64,000 nt of DNA, from contig CM062815.1 in NCBI GenBank assembly GCA_031772625.1, forward strand, positions 121,381,977-121,445,976, given 5' to 3'. Position 1 is the stretch's first letter. Each line of letters opens with the position of its first letter. Below are positions 10,410-20,805 of this stretch, piece by piece. The notes beneath the pieces were generated by a model that worked only from the letters and a program-made list of their open reading frames with translations, was not told the DNA's origin and did no database searches. A program made the translations under genes and the position numbers. This DNA comes from Pinus tabuliformis. Lineage: Eukaryota; Streptophyta; Pinopsida; Pinales; Pinaceae.

Positions 10410-11325
10410 TGATACCATACAAATTGATTTGGTTCTTGCAAGACATGATCAAATGATCATCACCTGCCAATATGAGATCATCAACATAAAGTACAATGAT
10501 CAACTGCTTACCTTTCACCATGATGCGGTACAGGTTCGCTTCTGCTTCACTCTTTGTGAAGCCCAACCCGGTGAAGTAATTTTCTATCGTGGTGTACCAA
10601 GCACGAGGTGCTTGCTTCAGCCCGTACAAAGCTCTCTTGAGTCGGCACACATGCGACTCGCGATCAAAGGTCTCAAAACCTTCCAGTTGCTCTATGTACA
10701 CCTCTTCCTCAATCTTGCCATTAAGGAATGTAGTCTTCACATCCATCTGATGGATCTTCTAACCCATCTATGCTGATAGTGCCAACACCAATCTGATTGA
10801 TGAGTACCTTGCTACAGGAGCAAAATTCTCATCATAGTCAATCCCCTCGACCTGTGAGAAACCACGGGCAACAAATCTTGCCTTATGCTTCTCCACACTA
10901 CCATCAGTAGCTTGCTTTACCTTGTAAAGCCAATGGGAACTCACAACTAACTTGTTCTCTGGTCTTGGAACCACATCCCAAACACTATTACGAACTATGG
11001 AGTCATACTCCTCCACCATAGCATCAACCCAAATCAGTTGTTGCACTGCTTCCTCAAAAAAAGATGGCTCGATCTCAACACATTCCCTAACAAGGGCCAT
11101 GTATCCTGTGCACCACTCAGGTGACCTCCTCTGTCTATGCTGAGAAGATGGTTCTCCCACATTCTCTCTCGCATTCGACAACAATCTGTCAGCTTCTCTT
11201 GTGCGCTTCCGTCCATCTTTGGAAGACTCTGTTTGAGTGGATGTCTCCACTCCTGGAACCTCTGCATGCGGCTGCTCCGCATTAGTCTGAGGGTCCTCCT
11301 CCTTAGGAACCAACAGTTCCTCCAC
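10410..11325 (-). pseudogene. Element A reverse transcriptase, C-terminus deleted
   Basis: Minus-strand frame with an acidic linker, then Copia RT: VSSHWLYKVKQ, GIDYDENFAPVARY, the catalytic MDVKTTFLNG, YIEQLEGF, ALYGLKQAPRAWY and LYVDDLILAGDD. Two segments (11325-10768 and 10746-10410) are in the same frame, separated by stop codons at about 10750-10767. The sequence ends about 20 codons after YVDD where the C LTR begins. The rest of RT and all of RNase H are lost. Confidence 0.88.
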
Positions 11326-11531
11326 AACTCTAGTTGGAGCTCCCTCTCAAGGGAAACTCGCATGGTCTTCTACTCATCAAACTTGAGATCTTTGCAAACC
11401 ACTGTCCTCCGACTAGTAGACAAGTGCACCCGACAGTTGTGGGGTGTATCAGTGTACCCCACAAGTATCCCCAACTCTGTTGTCGACTCAATATTCTTTC
11501 GTGCATCCTTTGTCACATGGAAATATACCGA
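11326..11531 (-). pseudogene. Element A integrase C-terminal region
   Basis: The minus strand can be read as the Copia integrase C-terminal part, with GYTDTPQLS-like and DLKFDE-like words, but frame shifts interrupt it. It links the integrase core frame (ending at 11532) to the linker and RT (11325). Confidence 0.55.
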
Positions 11532-12005
11532 TCAACCAAAGATCCTGAAGTGACCCACATCTGGTCTCTTACCGGAGAAAGCTTCCTCTGGTGTCTTCAT
11601 CCCAAGTATGTGATGCGGGCTTCTATTCTGCAAATAGACCGCTGTGTTGCATGCCTCAGCCCACAAATGAAGTGGTAGGCCTTGGTCATGCAACATCACC
11701 CGTGTTGCCCCTACAATCGTTATGTTCTTCCTTTCGGCCACCCCATTCTGCTGTGGGTTATGAGGTGCCGTCAACTCTCGTTTAATTCCTTCCACTGCAC
11801 AGAAGTCCTTAAACTCTTGAGAGACATATTCTCCACCATTGTCGCTTCTCAAGGCCTTGATCTTCTTCCCTGATTCTTTCTCGACCAAAGCTTTGAACTC
11901 ACACTTCTTCCACTCAGCCAATTCTTGTGCATTAGCTGTAGCTAGCTTTGGGATTTCTTGATCAATGAAATCCTTCAAGACATTGTCTTCTAATACAACT
12001 TCCAT
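11532..12005 (-). pseudogene. Element A gag N-terminus fused in frame to integrase core
   Basis: A 157-codon open frame. Residues 1-36 match the start of Copia gag (DNVLKDFIDQEIPK ... AEWKKCE). From residue 37 it is integrase core, with catalytic Asp55 in RSDNGGEY and Glu91 in GVAERKN at the correct D-35-E spacing. The first catalytic Asp, the zinc domain, the protease and most of gag are missing. The join near 11898-11903 keeps the reading frame. It is best read as an internal deletion that happens to be in frame. Confidence 0.85.
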
Positions 12006-12130
12006 TCTATCTTTCCATGCTATGTAATTTGAGTTGTAAGTATCAGATGAATTCGATTTGTACCTGCAACCCCAAACTTCAAACTTTGAATTCTCTTCTC
12101 AATATCCTGTTCACAACTTTGATAACCTTT

Positions 12131-12142
12131 GCTCTGATACCA
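12131..12142 (-). other. Primer binding site of element A
   Basis: The minus strand reads TGGTATCAGAGC directly after the 5' LTR, complementary to initiator tRNA-Met. Confidence 0.9.
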
Positions 12143-13073
12143 TGTAGAAATTCTGACTGTAGATCAACCTGATAATGCAATATAACTAAAGCAAAATACT
12201 TTAATCTACTTCTACAATCAAACTTGCAGAAACTTAATAGATTTGAGCAAGATCAAGCGAAACACACATAACCAGAAGAAGAATCAATGCACATGAAACA
12301 CAGAAGAATACTCTGGAGAAAGCCTCAGCTAAAAACCCCACTACCTGTAGTCATACAAGTGGAAATATATCAGGATTACACAAAGCTTTAGCTCTCACAG
12401 CTAGCCAACTCTCAGTACAATCCCTCACTGATGCTCACAGACAAAATAGACTGCTCATATGCCTTCTCCTCTGCCCTCCAAGCTCCTATTTCCTTGCGTT
12501 GTTTTTCCTGGGTGATCCAGCTATTACCAAGTGTAACATTGATCACTCACACTGATCTTACACCTTGTAAAACTATGCAAATCTCAAGGAATGAATTCCT
12601 TTTGCATGCATGAGTTTTGTTTATAGGAAAACTCATGCAACTGATAGTACATTGTCCCTGTCTTTAATCTCAACTGGGTCTTTCTCTGAATAGACATGCA
12701 TGAGTTACTGATGAGAGAATCTTCAGTTATCTAGAGTACACTAGTTGGATGCATGCATGCATTAATTGACTGAACTCACAATTAGTTCCTCAAACAATTT
12801 GGAACTAATTTAATTGGACTTAACTCAGTTAACTGAGCTAACTAATTACAACTCAAATATAACTCATCCTTATCTCCTTAATTAAGGGATAATCTCCTTA
12901 ATTTAAGGGATAACTGTTGCATGACTTCACAAAGACTTCTAGCTTGAATTTCTCCAACTAATTAACTCAAGATGAATTAATTAATTATTTTTCAAGCAGT
13001 TGGTGAGACTAAATTCGAATTTTAATTCAAGGACAAATTAAAATTGGAATATTCTTGTTGCCACATTTCAACA
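12143..13073 (-). repeat. 5' LTR of element A
   Basis: 931 bp, homologous to 120-1065, followed on the right by the TGATA duplication (13074-13078). A TATA-like CCTATAAAC lies on the minus strand at 12619-12627. Confidence 0.93.
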
Positions 13074-13078
13074 TGATA

Positions 13079-13816
13079 TCACAAAGATTGGTTTATGCAA
13101 ATGACATTTTTACCTTAGCTTTCCAAGACAAGTAATTGGAGGAACTATCTAATTTTTATTCAAATATGAGGTTCGTTGATGGCATCTTTGAGATCTATTG
13201 CACAAACTCTCAAATATTGAAATTAAAAGTTTAAAATTATTTTACTATTAATGCCTCTTCCTCGTGATAGATTTAATATTGCAAATCCCTAAGAATTTTA
13301 GTCAAATACCATGTTCTACTACCATATAAATTTTTAAGCACTAATTGATTGTTTTCCTATGTTTCTCTTAATTAAAAAATTAGACCTAAATATATTTAAA
13401 CATGGAAATAAGTATTTCTAAACATGCAACAATCATGTATATATTTGAAAAATGAATAATGAAATCATAAATACAATACACCAATAATTACACCCTCAAA
13501 TCAACTTTTCATTTAAATATTCTAAGCTTTAGGGGAACCTCCACAAGTTGTCAAACTAATAGTTATGTGATACGCAAAAAAAAGCAAATCTATATTTACT
13601 AAAATAAATTTTCATGTTGGTCAACTAAGAATTTTCCTGTCTTACCTACTATATAATATTTTACATATTGTACTTTTCCTTACTTGTTGACCTCTAATCC
13701 TCTCCTAAGCTTTGAATCTACTCAACTAGTCTCTCTTGATCTCTTGAGTCTTCTTGGTGTACAAAATGTGTGTCTTTAACATCTGACATCTTGTTCAATT
13801 TTTGCTTATATAGAAA
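13079..13816. other. AT-rich spacer between A and the LINE
   Basis: About 740 bp of AT-rich DNA without an open frame of note, RNA gene or recognisable repeat. It may be host intergenic DNA or a very old repeat. Confidence 0.5.
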
Positions 13817-13859
13817 CAACTAATCTCCTCAATCCTAGCAACTAATTTCCCAAATCTCA
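13817..13859 (+). repeat. 22-bp minisatellite, left part
   Basis: Units beginning CAACTAAT start at 13817 and 13839. The array resumes after the LINE (20653 on) with units beginning CAACTAATCTCC. Together they form about four units of 21-22 bp, split by the LINE. Confidence 0.8.
13841..13859. repeat. LINE target site duplication, left copy
   Basis: ACTAATTTCCCAAATCTCA occurs here and again at 20634-20652 after the poly(A). The first A is ambiguous with the tail, giving 18-19 bp, typical of L1 integration. Confidence 0.93.
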
Positions 13860-13965
13860 GGAACTTTGGTGAAATATGACTCATTCCTGAAAATCATCCA
13901 TGAGGGAGAAAGCTCGGACTGCAGACTTGAGGACACGCAGCTAGGGTTACAGCGGGGCTCTAAGT

Positions 13966-14229
13966 TTGCTCCCTATGGAGCGCAGCAGAGGAGGGAGCTC
14001 CACTCCCTCCTACAAGGAAGCGGTTGCCAGCAGAGGCAAGTCACCACTGGGTAATGTCAGAGGTTCTAGTGAAGAGGGGGAAAAAATAATGAAAAGGAGT
14101 CAGATGGGGCCAGGTCCAAGGAAAACAGCAGCACAAAGGACAAGGAGGAAGAAGACAAAAGCCAGGGAACAAGGGACAAATATCAAAAGGGACCGTGCAG
14201 GCCCAAAATGGAGATTACTCCTAGAGTAG
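13966..14229 (+). pseudogene. Possible N-terminal part of LINE ORF1
   Basis: An 87-codon basic frame (many Lys/Arg; SYKEAV near the start) overlaps the start of the main ORF1 frame by 22 bases in another phase. A basic, low-complexity N-terminus before the DUF4283-like domain is common in plant LINE ORF1. It could be the original N-terminus now separated by a frameshift, or chance. Confidence 0.4.
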
Positions 14230-15308
14230 TGTTAAATGATCCTACTCTACAGGCGCACAGGGAACATATGGGGACTTACGCCATAATCTACAAATTCATG
14301 GGAATATGGCCCTCTGAAAAGGCATTACAGACATGGATCAAATACCACTGGAAACCAAAAGGTAGTATTGATCTCCATCTAGGGTCAAAGGGTTTTTTTA
14401 CCATGGTATTTACTAACATTGAAGATAAAGACAGAATATTCGAAGGAGGACCCTACTTTTTTGCAGCAGCGGGCCTCTATATGCGGCCGTGGATGATGAA
14501 CTTCGTTCCAGAAAGGGAGACATTCACCTCGATACCTGTTTGGGTAAGGCTCTATTCCCTACCTCTCGATTACTGGCAAAATGTTTCACTTGCTGCTATT
14601 GGCAATAAACTAGGTCGTTTTGTTAAAGCTTCGGAAGCCACAAGAAGGGGTAAATATACTTCCTATGCTAGGATTTGCGTAGAAATGGATCTATTAGGCG
14701 CTCTTCTGGATGAAATTATCCTGGAGGTTTTTTATGAGGAATGGGTCCAAACGGTGGATTATGAGCATATCCCGTTCAGATGTCGTAGATGCCATGAACA
14801 CGGTCACTTGATCAGAGATTGTCCTCTTAGTAAAGTAGACAACAAAGGAAAACCTAATACAGTGAAGGATACTGAAAACTTTCAGAAAGTGGCAGGTAAG
14901 GGAAAAGGTGGTAGAAAGGGATCAAAGCAACAGCGCAATGAGGGGCAAAAGATCAACCTGAACAGGTTTCAAGTACTGGAAGAAAATGAAGAAATGACAA
15001 GTGTAGATCAAACAATGGAGGAAGGCCCAAAGGAAAAGGAGAAGGAGGAAAACTACAACATAACACAAGAGATTTGTAATAGGAAAGAGACTATGATGAG
15101 TGAGACTGAACCAGAAATGGATATGGAAATGACCCAAAGTGAAACAGATCTGGAGGACCATGAACTGCAGGAAATTCTAGAAAAGGAACACCTAGATCTG
15201 GAAGGGTTCTTGAAGCAGGGAACCACAGGAGGGATAGATTCATTACCTCAAGAGGATTGCAATAGAATACGTAGTTGTTTTTATGGAAGACTCGGGAAAG
15301 AGGGTTAG
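14208..15308 (+). pseudogene. LINE ORF1: RNA-binding gag-like protein with DUF4283 domain
   Basis: 366 residues. Residues about 20-180 match the plant LINE ORF1 domain, with YKFMGIWPSEKALQTWI and PVWVRLYSLPLDYW. A CCHC knuckle follows (Cys192, Cys195, His200, Cys205). The C-terminal half is charged, with Glu/Lys-rich repeats. The protein would coat LINE RNA in the ribonucleoprotein. The frame ends at a TAG. A basic stretch in another frame (15275-15505, GKKRGRKKQKELL) looks like its true C-terminus, implying a frameshift near 15290-15310. Confidence 0.85.
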
Positions 15309-15505
15309 AAATAGGAATAACCACTGACAAGCTAGAAAACAAAGGAGTGAAAACAATGAAACCAACCCCAGGACTAGCTACTAGAAATGCTGGTAAGAAG
15401 AGAGGCCGGAAAAAGCAGAAGGAACTTTTGATGGAGTGTGGAAAGCTAATGATAGATTTGGGTAAGATGAAAGACCTAACCAGCTACTCCTTTACAAGTC
15501 TTTAA
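15275..15505 (+). pseudogene. Probable C-terminal end of LINE ORF1
   Basis: 76 codons, in a different phase from ORF1 and overlapping its end by 34 bases. It is rich in Lys/Arg (NAGKKRGRKKQKELLMECG) and stops 2 bases before the ORF2 start at 15508. The close spacing suits a stop-restart or reinitiation arrangement between the two ORFs. Confidence 0.5.
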
Positions 15506-15507
15506 AT

Positions 15508-16964
15508 ATGAAATTTACATCTTGGAATATCAGAGGTCTAGGAAGTAAAAGAAAACAAAGATTGCTTAGTTATAGAATGAAACAAGATATGTCGGATATG
15601 ATCTTCATCCAGGAAACGAAATGTTCCATTCAGAAAATAAGACTCATACACAGCAAATGGCTCAATAGATATGAGTTTCTAGAGGTTAAAGCTGAGAACA
15701 CAGCGGGGGGTATTCTCACTCTTTGGAATCCCCAAAGGGTTAGCATTTTGGATGCAGAGGCATCAAGAAATTACCTATCAGTGGTCATTCAACCAGTTGG
15801 GGTTTCGGAAACATTCCTAGTCACAAATGTTTACGGTCCTCAAAGAATAGAGGATAAACTCAAATTGTTAAAAGCCCTTATTGACCTCAGGAACAGACAG
15901 GCTGGAATTCCTTGGATCATGGGGGGAGATTTTAACATGATCAAATCTCTCTCGAAAAAAAAGGAGGCACCAGAGCGCTTAACAAAGACCCATTAGCATT
16001 CTAATCATTTATAGACAATATGAATTTGGTTGAGGCATATTCAAGCAATGGCCTTTTTACATGGAACAACAAAAGAGGAGGTGAGGCACTGGTAGCGTCT
16101 AAGTTAGACAGGTTCATGATATCAGAGGAGTTGATGCTTCTAAATAGAGAAATAACAGCTCGAGTGCTTCCTTTTGGAGGTTCAGATCACTGGCCGATTC
16201 AATTGGAAATCAAGGGTATAGATTCTCCCAGGAATAGACCCTTCAAATTCGAAAATATCTGGCTCTCCCACCCGGATTTCATTAGTAACATTGAAAAATG
16301 GTGGTCTGAAGACTTGCAAATCCAAGGATCTAAGATGTACCTCCTTCATAAAAGACTAAAGCACATTAAGTTCAGACTTAAGGAATGGAATCAGAAGGAT
16401 TTCGGTAACATTTTTGAGGAAAAAAAATTAGTGGAAATCAAAATTCTAGAACTCAACCAGGCTCTGATAAAAGATGGATTTGACAAAGCCAAAAGTGAGC
16501 AGGCTAACAAATACCATCTAGATTGGGAAAATTTATGCAAACAAGAGGAAATATTTTGGAGACAAAAATCCAGAATTCAATGGCTCAAGGAAGGAGAGCG
16601 GAACACCAGATTTTTTCACAGATCCACTATGGCTAACAGAGCTCACAATAGAATCTCCATGATTAAAGATGAGGAAGGGGAAATTCAGAACACTCATAAA
16701 GATATTGAAGTTGTACTTGTCCAGCATTTTCGAAACATCACTCAGGAAAACATTCCAGACACGGACCAGTCCATCAGGGGAATTACAAGGCATATCCCTA
16801 AACTAGTGTCCAGAGAGGAAAATTTTAACCTCAATAGACCAGTTGTTGAAAAGGAGGTAAGTGAGGTTCTCAAAGACATGCAAAATGGCAAAGCACCAGG
16901 CCCGGATGGTTTCAATGTGGATTTTTTAAAGCTTGTTGGCATATTGTCAAAAAGGACATTTTGA
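15508..16964 (+). pseudogene. LINE ORF2, endonuclease part
   Basis: Starts MKFTSWNIRGLGSKRK, the signature N-terminus of plant L1 endonuclease (catalytic Asn in WNIRG, Glu in FIQETK). GGDFNMI follows. After a frameshift at the A-run near 15952-15962 and a stop in the restored frame near 15997, the second part (16020-16964) continues with FTWNNKRGGE, LDRFMIS and the SDHWP catalytic motif. It ends with the start of RT (NGKAPGPDGF). The endonuclease nicks target DNA to prime reverse transcription. A second frameshift lies at about 16920-16930. Confidence 0.9.
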
Positions 16965-18292
16965 ATGTGGTAGAGGATTCCATGAGCAGCAAAACTATCC
17001 TGAAAGCTCTCAACACCTCCTTCATCTCCCTTATTCCCAAACAGGACTCAGTTCAAATTGAAGACAAATACAGACCTACTGCCTTATGTATTGTGGTTTA
17101 CAAGATAATTTCCAAAGTAGTGGCTAATAGACTCAAACCTATCCTTCCCTCGCTAGTGTCTGAGGAACAATCAGGTTATGTGGAGGGAAGACAGATTCTA
17201 GACAACATTATTCAAGCACATGAGGTGGTTCACACGCTAACCAGCAAAAAACAAGCGGGGATGATCATGCAATTGGATATTTCCAAAGCGTATGACAAGG
17301 TGAAATGGAATTACATCCAGAGGGTTCTCTCTGCCTTTGGGTTTGACCACAACTTGGTCCGATGGGTCATGGCGGTGGTGACCTCTTCCAGCTTTTCCAT
17401 TCTAGTAAATGGCTCTCCCTCAGAAATATTCAATCCTTCTAGAGGCCTCAGGCAGGGAGACCCTCTCTCTCCCTTCCTCTTTATTCTCATGATGGAAGGA
17501 CTTGGGCGATCCATTAAGCAGGCCAAGGCTATGGGCAAAATCAGGGGTCTTCAAGTTTCAGAGAATGGTTCTGTGCTGACTCATCAACAATTTGTTGATG
17601 ATACCTTATTGCAAGGAATTCCAACAGTCAAAGAGGCTTTGGCCTACAAGCAAATACTTAAAGATTTTTCCCTGGCTACAGGTATGGAAGTCAATCTCTC
17701 TAAGTCAAAAATCTTCTTCTTAAACACTAACATTGCTATCCAAAGAAATATCTCAAGAATTCTTGGTTTCCAAAGAGATTCCCTCCCCTCTAAATATTTA
17801 GGAATCCCCCTTACAGCCAGACCCATGCACAAGAGTATTTGGGAACCGGTTCTTAATAAGTTGCAGGACAGAGTAAAAAATTGGACCTTCCGTGCCTTGA
17901 ACCTGGCCGGCAGGTTAGTTCTGACAAAGGTAGTTCTGCAATCCATCTCGGTCTTCATGTTATCAGCTCTCCCAACTCCCAAAGGTGTCTTAGAGAAAAT
18001 CAAAGACATACAAAGAGATTTCCTGTGGGGCAAGGAGGAAACAAGAAAGAAATGGGCCCTGGTTTCCTGGGAAAAAATATGTAAACCCAAAAGTCATGGG
18101 GGTCTTGGCTTGGACGATCAAGAGATTCTTTGTAAAGCTCTAGGAGCCAAGCTTTGGTGGAGATGGGTGCAAGAGCGAAAAGCCCAGTGGGCCAGGATAT
18201 GGAAAGAGAAATATGCCAGCTCTTGGCACACTAATGATCTCATAAGGATGTCTGGAATTATAAAAGGCTCCTACATATGGAACAAAGCCTAG
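16961..18292 (+). pseudogene. LINE ORF2, reverse transcriptase part
   Basis: 443 codons of L1-clade RT. Motifs in order: FISLIPKQD, YRPTALCIVVYKIISKVVANRLK, SGYVEGRQILDNI, QLDISKAYDKV (catalytic Asp106), RGLRQGDPLSPFLF (161 on), FVDD (211-214), NLSKSKIFFL and the YLGIPLTARP thumb region. Catalytic Asp residues are intact. The frame stops at a TAG (18290-18292) where Trp is expected, and continues in the same phase after it. Confidence 0.93.
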
Positions 18293-19273
18293 AAAAATAG
18301 AAGCCTACTTCAAAAGAATAGTTTCTGGGAAAATAGAGCAGGAGATCTTGCTCTCTTTTGGGAGGAAAAATGGCAGCAAGAACCAATGTTGTTAACAGAG
18401 AATTTTGTAAGCCTCAAGCAGGAAACAGATGCCCAAGGGTTAATCAGAGTAAAGGATTTTTGGGATCTTTCTCATACCTCCGAAAAGTGGAGAAGCTGGA
18501 GAAACATTGATTGCAGAGAGGACAACCCCCTAAAAATCAAAGCAGAGGCTCTTGGGGACTTGCTCAAGCAAAGGATGATCTTAATAACAGAGGGGCGGGA
18601 TCAATTGAGATGGGGTAATAACAAGAGAGGAGCCTTTAATCTCAAGGAAGCAAAAGGTTTTCTCCTTGGGCTAGGTTCTAGTGTTCCAGACAAGACTTGG
18701 TTGCATCTCTGGAGGCAGCAAGGTTGGATGAAGATCAAGCTTTTTATGTGGTTGGTTCATCACAAGAAAATATTGACTTGGGACAACATTAGGAGAAGAG
18801 GAATTATGGGGCCTTCTAGGTGCCAGCTCTGTAAGGAGCAGGAGGAGACAATGGAACATATTCTCAATAGTTGCTCATACACAACCTGGCTGTGGGATTC
18901 ATTCTCTTCAATTTTCCACCAGTCTGATAGGGATAGAGGAAGTATCACAAATACCCTAAATCACTGGAGAAGAAACTTCACGGAGAATGAATTCCTAAAT
19001 TTGGCCTGGGCCTTCACACCCTGCTTCATTATCTGGAATGTTTGGAAAGAAAGAAATAAAAGAATTTTCAAGAATGGAAAGTCTTCACCACAACATCTAC
19101 TTGATCTTATCTTGAAACAGCTCAGAGAGACAGTCAGCTCTACTATTCGCAATATCCCCAAGAATCCCCCCTCAGATGAAGAGCAGAGAATTCTCAGGCA
19201 ACTGGGATTGCAAGGGATAACTCCTCAAGGTATAAATAGAAGGGATAAAACCATGGTTACAGAGAAGGACTAG
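18293..19273 (+). pseudogene. LINE ORF2, zinc-binding region
   Basis: Same phase as the RT. Contains FNLKEAKGFLL, the tryptophan-rich WMKIKLFMWLVHHKKILTWD and a Cys/His cluster (CQLCKEQEETMEHILNSC) typical of the zf-RVT domain at the end of plant LINE RT. A second TGG-to-TAG type stop at 19271-19273 separates it from the RNase H. Confidence 0.88.
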
Positions 19274-19297
19274 TGGAAACCTCCACCGAAAGGATTT

Positions 19298-19834
19298 ATG
19301 AAATATAACATTGATGGTGCCTCCAAAGGCAATCCAGGAACGGTTGGTTATGGAGGAGTTTTAAGGGATGAAGAGGGCAATATTATCTTTATCTTCCACT
19401 GTCATTTAGGAAGAGCTACCAATAACATGGCAGAAGTGATGGCTCTGGAGCAGTGTCTAGAGTTTCTAACTCAGAACCATTGCTCAAATATCATTGTAGA
19501 AGCAGACTCTGAGATAACCATCAACATTGTGAAAAGAATCACTGGTGGTTCTTGGCCAGAAAGAGCCTCGAATCATTGGAAACTTATCCAGGTTTATCAA
19601 AGAATCCAACTTCATCTACAGGACCTTCGAACCATAAGTTTCAACCATGTTCGTCGTAATGCCAATAAGCTTGCGGACTTACTGGCCAATCAAGGTGTGT
19701 GCAGTGCAGAAAGTGGGATGGCCAAAAAGTGGAAAGAAATTCCTCCAAGTCGTCTAAAGGCTATCTGTGAGGATCAAGCTGCTGAGGACAGGGAGGTTTT
19801 CCGATTTCGGGCTAGGTTGAATAGCACGAATTGA
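19298..19834 (+). pseudogene. LINE ORF2, C-terminal RNase H
   Basis: 178 residues of type I RNase H in the same phase as the RT. Catalytic residues are visible at Asp6 (NIDGASKGNPG), Glu46 (NMAEVMALE), Asp70 (VEADSE) and Asp127 (NKLADLLAN). All four are kept. RNase H at the C-terminus is a known variable feature of plant L1 LINEs. It would remove RNA from the RNA-DNA hybrid after first-strand synthesis. A TGA ends the protein after 19834. Confidence 0.92.
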
Positions 19835-19837
19835 TGT

Positions 19838-20633
19838 CGCTGGAATGTACAACCTTAGCCCAGCAGGATGAGCCAGGAAGGTTGGAGAGTCAATATAGGT
19901 CTCACTTTTTCTCGGAGCATTTCGACTGGTAACCCCTGGTTTCTGGTTGGCACTCTGCGGTTTCAACTCCCAAATAAACTTGGGACTGGGTTCAGGCTTC
20001 ACGGTACGAATAGGCAGAACGGGCAGTTAATGGTGTACAGCAGTTGGCTTTCTCCCTCTTTCCGCTTTCGGGCTAGAAATCCTGGCAATAGGCGGGTTTC
20101 CGGTGATCGCACGTCTGCAAAGTGGAAAGTGGTTTTGCTTTTTCGAGAGCGATCCCATAGGGCTCACGACATGTGGCATGGTGGTAGTTTCAGAAACTGC
20201 CCTTCATCGCTCGTTAAAGTTCGGTTGGGTTTGGCACAGCGATATGGCTCCTGGTCGTAGGATCCGGCAGCTTGGCTGGACAGTTGGGATTGTCGGCACT
20301 GTTTAGTGGGGCCCGTCAGGCCATTTCACCGTTTCCCGATGGCGCGTCTTGTCCTTTCCATCCTTTGTGTTCTTTGGGGGGTCGGGGATGACCGTTGACG
20401 TTGGTCGGCTCCAGGGGGTGTTTTGACCGGTTTGTTACAGTCCTGCGCGGTTTTTCCCGTGAGTTTTGGGCTTTCGAGTGTTAGTTGGAGGGTCCTTGTC
20501 TTTGGCAGGATTACCTATTCTCCTATTTTCATCTAAATTGACAGGTTTCTGTACACTTTGTAACTTATCTTTTGAATTAATGAAATAGAAGGTTCGGCTC
20601 TTACTTCAGAAAAGAAAAAAAAAAAAAAAAAAA
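19838..20633 (+). other. LINE 3' UTR and poly(A) tail
   Basis: About 770 bp, G/T-rich and without a coherent frame, ending in an A-tract interrupted once by G. The short open frames in it (19868-20306) show no domain. Confidence 0.8.
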
Positions 20634-20652
20634 ACTAATTTCCCAAATCTCA
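20634..20652. repeat. LINE target site duplication, right copy
   Basis: Exact repeat of 13841-13859, directly after the A-tract. Confidence 0.93.
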
Positions 20653-20805
20653 ACAACTAATCTCCCAATCTTAGCAACTAATCTCCTTAATCCTCGCAAC
20701 CACCTTATCTCAACAATGAGGTGTACAAATAAGATTGGATCAAATCTAACTCGTTAATATTTTAGAATCTCTATAATATTTCACTTAGAATTATAAGACT
20801 AGAAG
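20653..20805. other. Minisatellite remainder and spacer before element E
   Basis: Two further 21-22 bp units (CAACTAATCTCCCAATC..., CAACTAATCTCCTTAATC...) and then AT-rich DNA. The last five bases (AGAAG, 20801-20805) are the left target duplication of element E. Confidence 0.7.

Larger units (their letters stand above)
120..13073 (-). mobile_element. Element A: Ty1/Copia LTR retrotransposon, internally deleted and nested
   Basis: Two near-identical LTRs (120-1065 and 12143-13073) both start TGTAGAAATT and end TTCAACA. They are flanked by the same 5-bp target duplication, TGATA, at 115-119 and 13074-13078. The primer binding site lies next to the right LTR, so the element reads on the minus strand. 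Its own coding DNA is limited to about 10410-12005 (gag start fused to integrase core, then part of RT). The rest of its length is occupied by remains of Copia element B and Gypsy derivative C. The RNase H region and polypurine tract of A are absent. A cannot be autonomous. Confidence 0.93.
13860..20633 (+). mobile_element. Full-length plant L1-type LINE
   Basis: 6.8 kb bounded by a 19-bp target duplication and ending in a poly(A) tract (about 20611-20633). Order: short leader, ORF1 with CCHC knuckle, ORF2 with AP-like endonuclease, RT, a Cys/His zinc-binding region and an RNase H, then an 800-bp 3' UTR. The 5' end coincides with the duplication, so it is not 5'-truncated. ORF2 contains at least two frameshifts and three stop codons, so this copy is dead but structurally complete. 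Confidence 0.95.

Noticed and set aside
10952-11873. Plus-strand frames of 60-138 codons opposite element A
   Set aside because: Antisense to the RT, linker and integrase of A; no recognisable motif.
14922-15342. Minus-strand frames of about 80 codons across LINE ORF1
   Set aside because: Antisense to the charged Glu/Lys-rich part of ORF1, which yields Phe/Leu-rich shadows.
19754-20306. Overlapping frames after the LINE RNase H on both strands
   Set aside because: They fall in the LINE 3' UTR, are rich in rare residues and resemble no domain.
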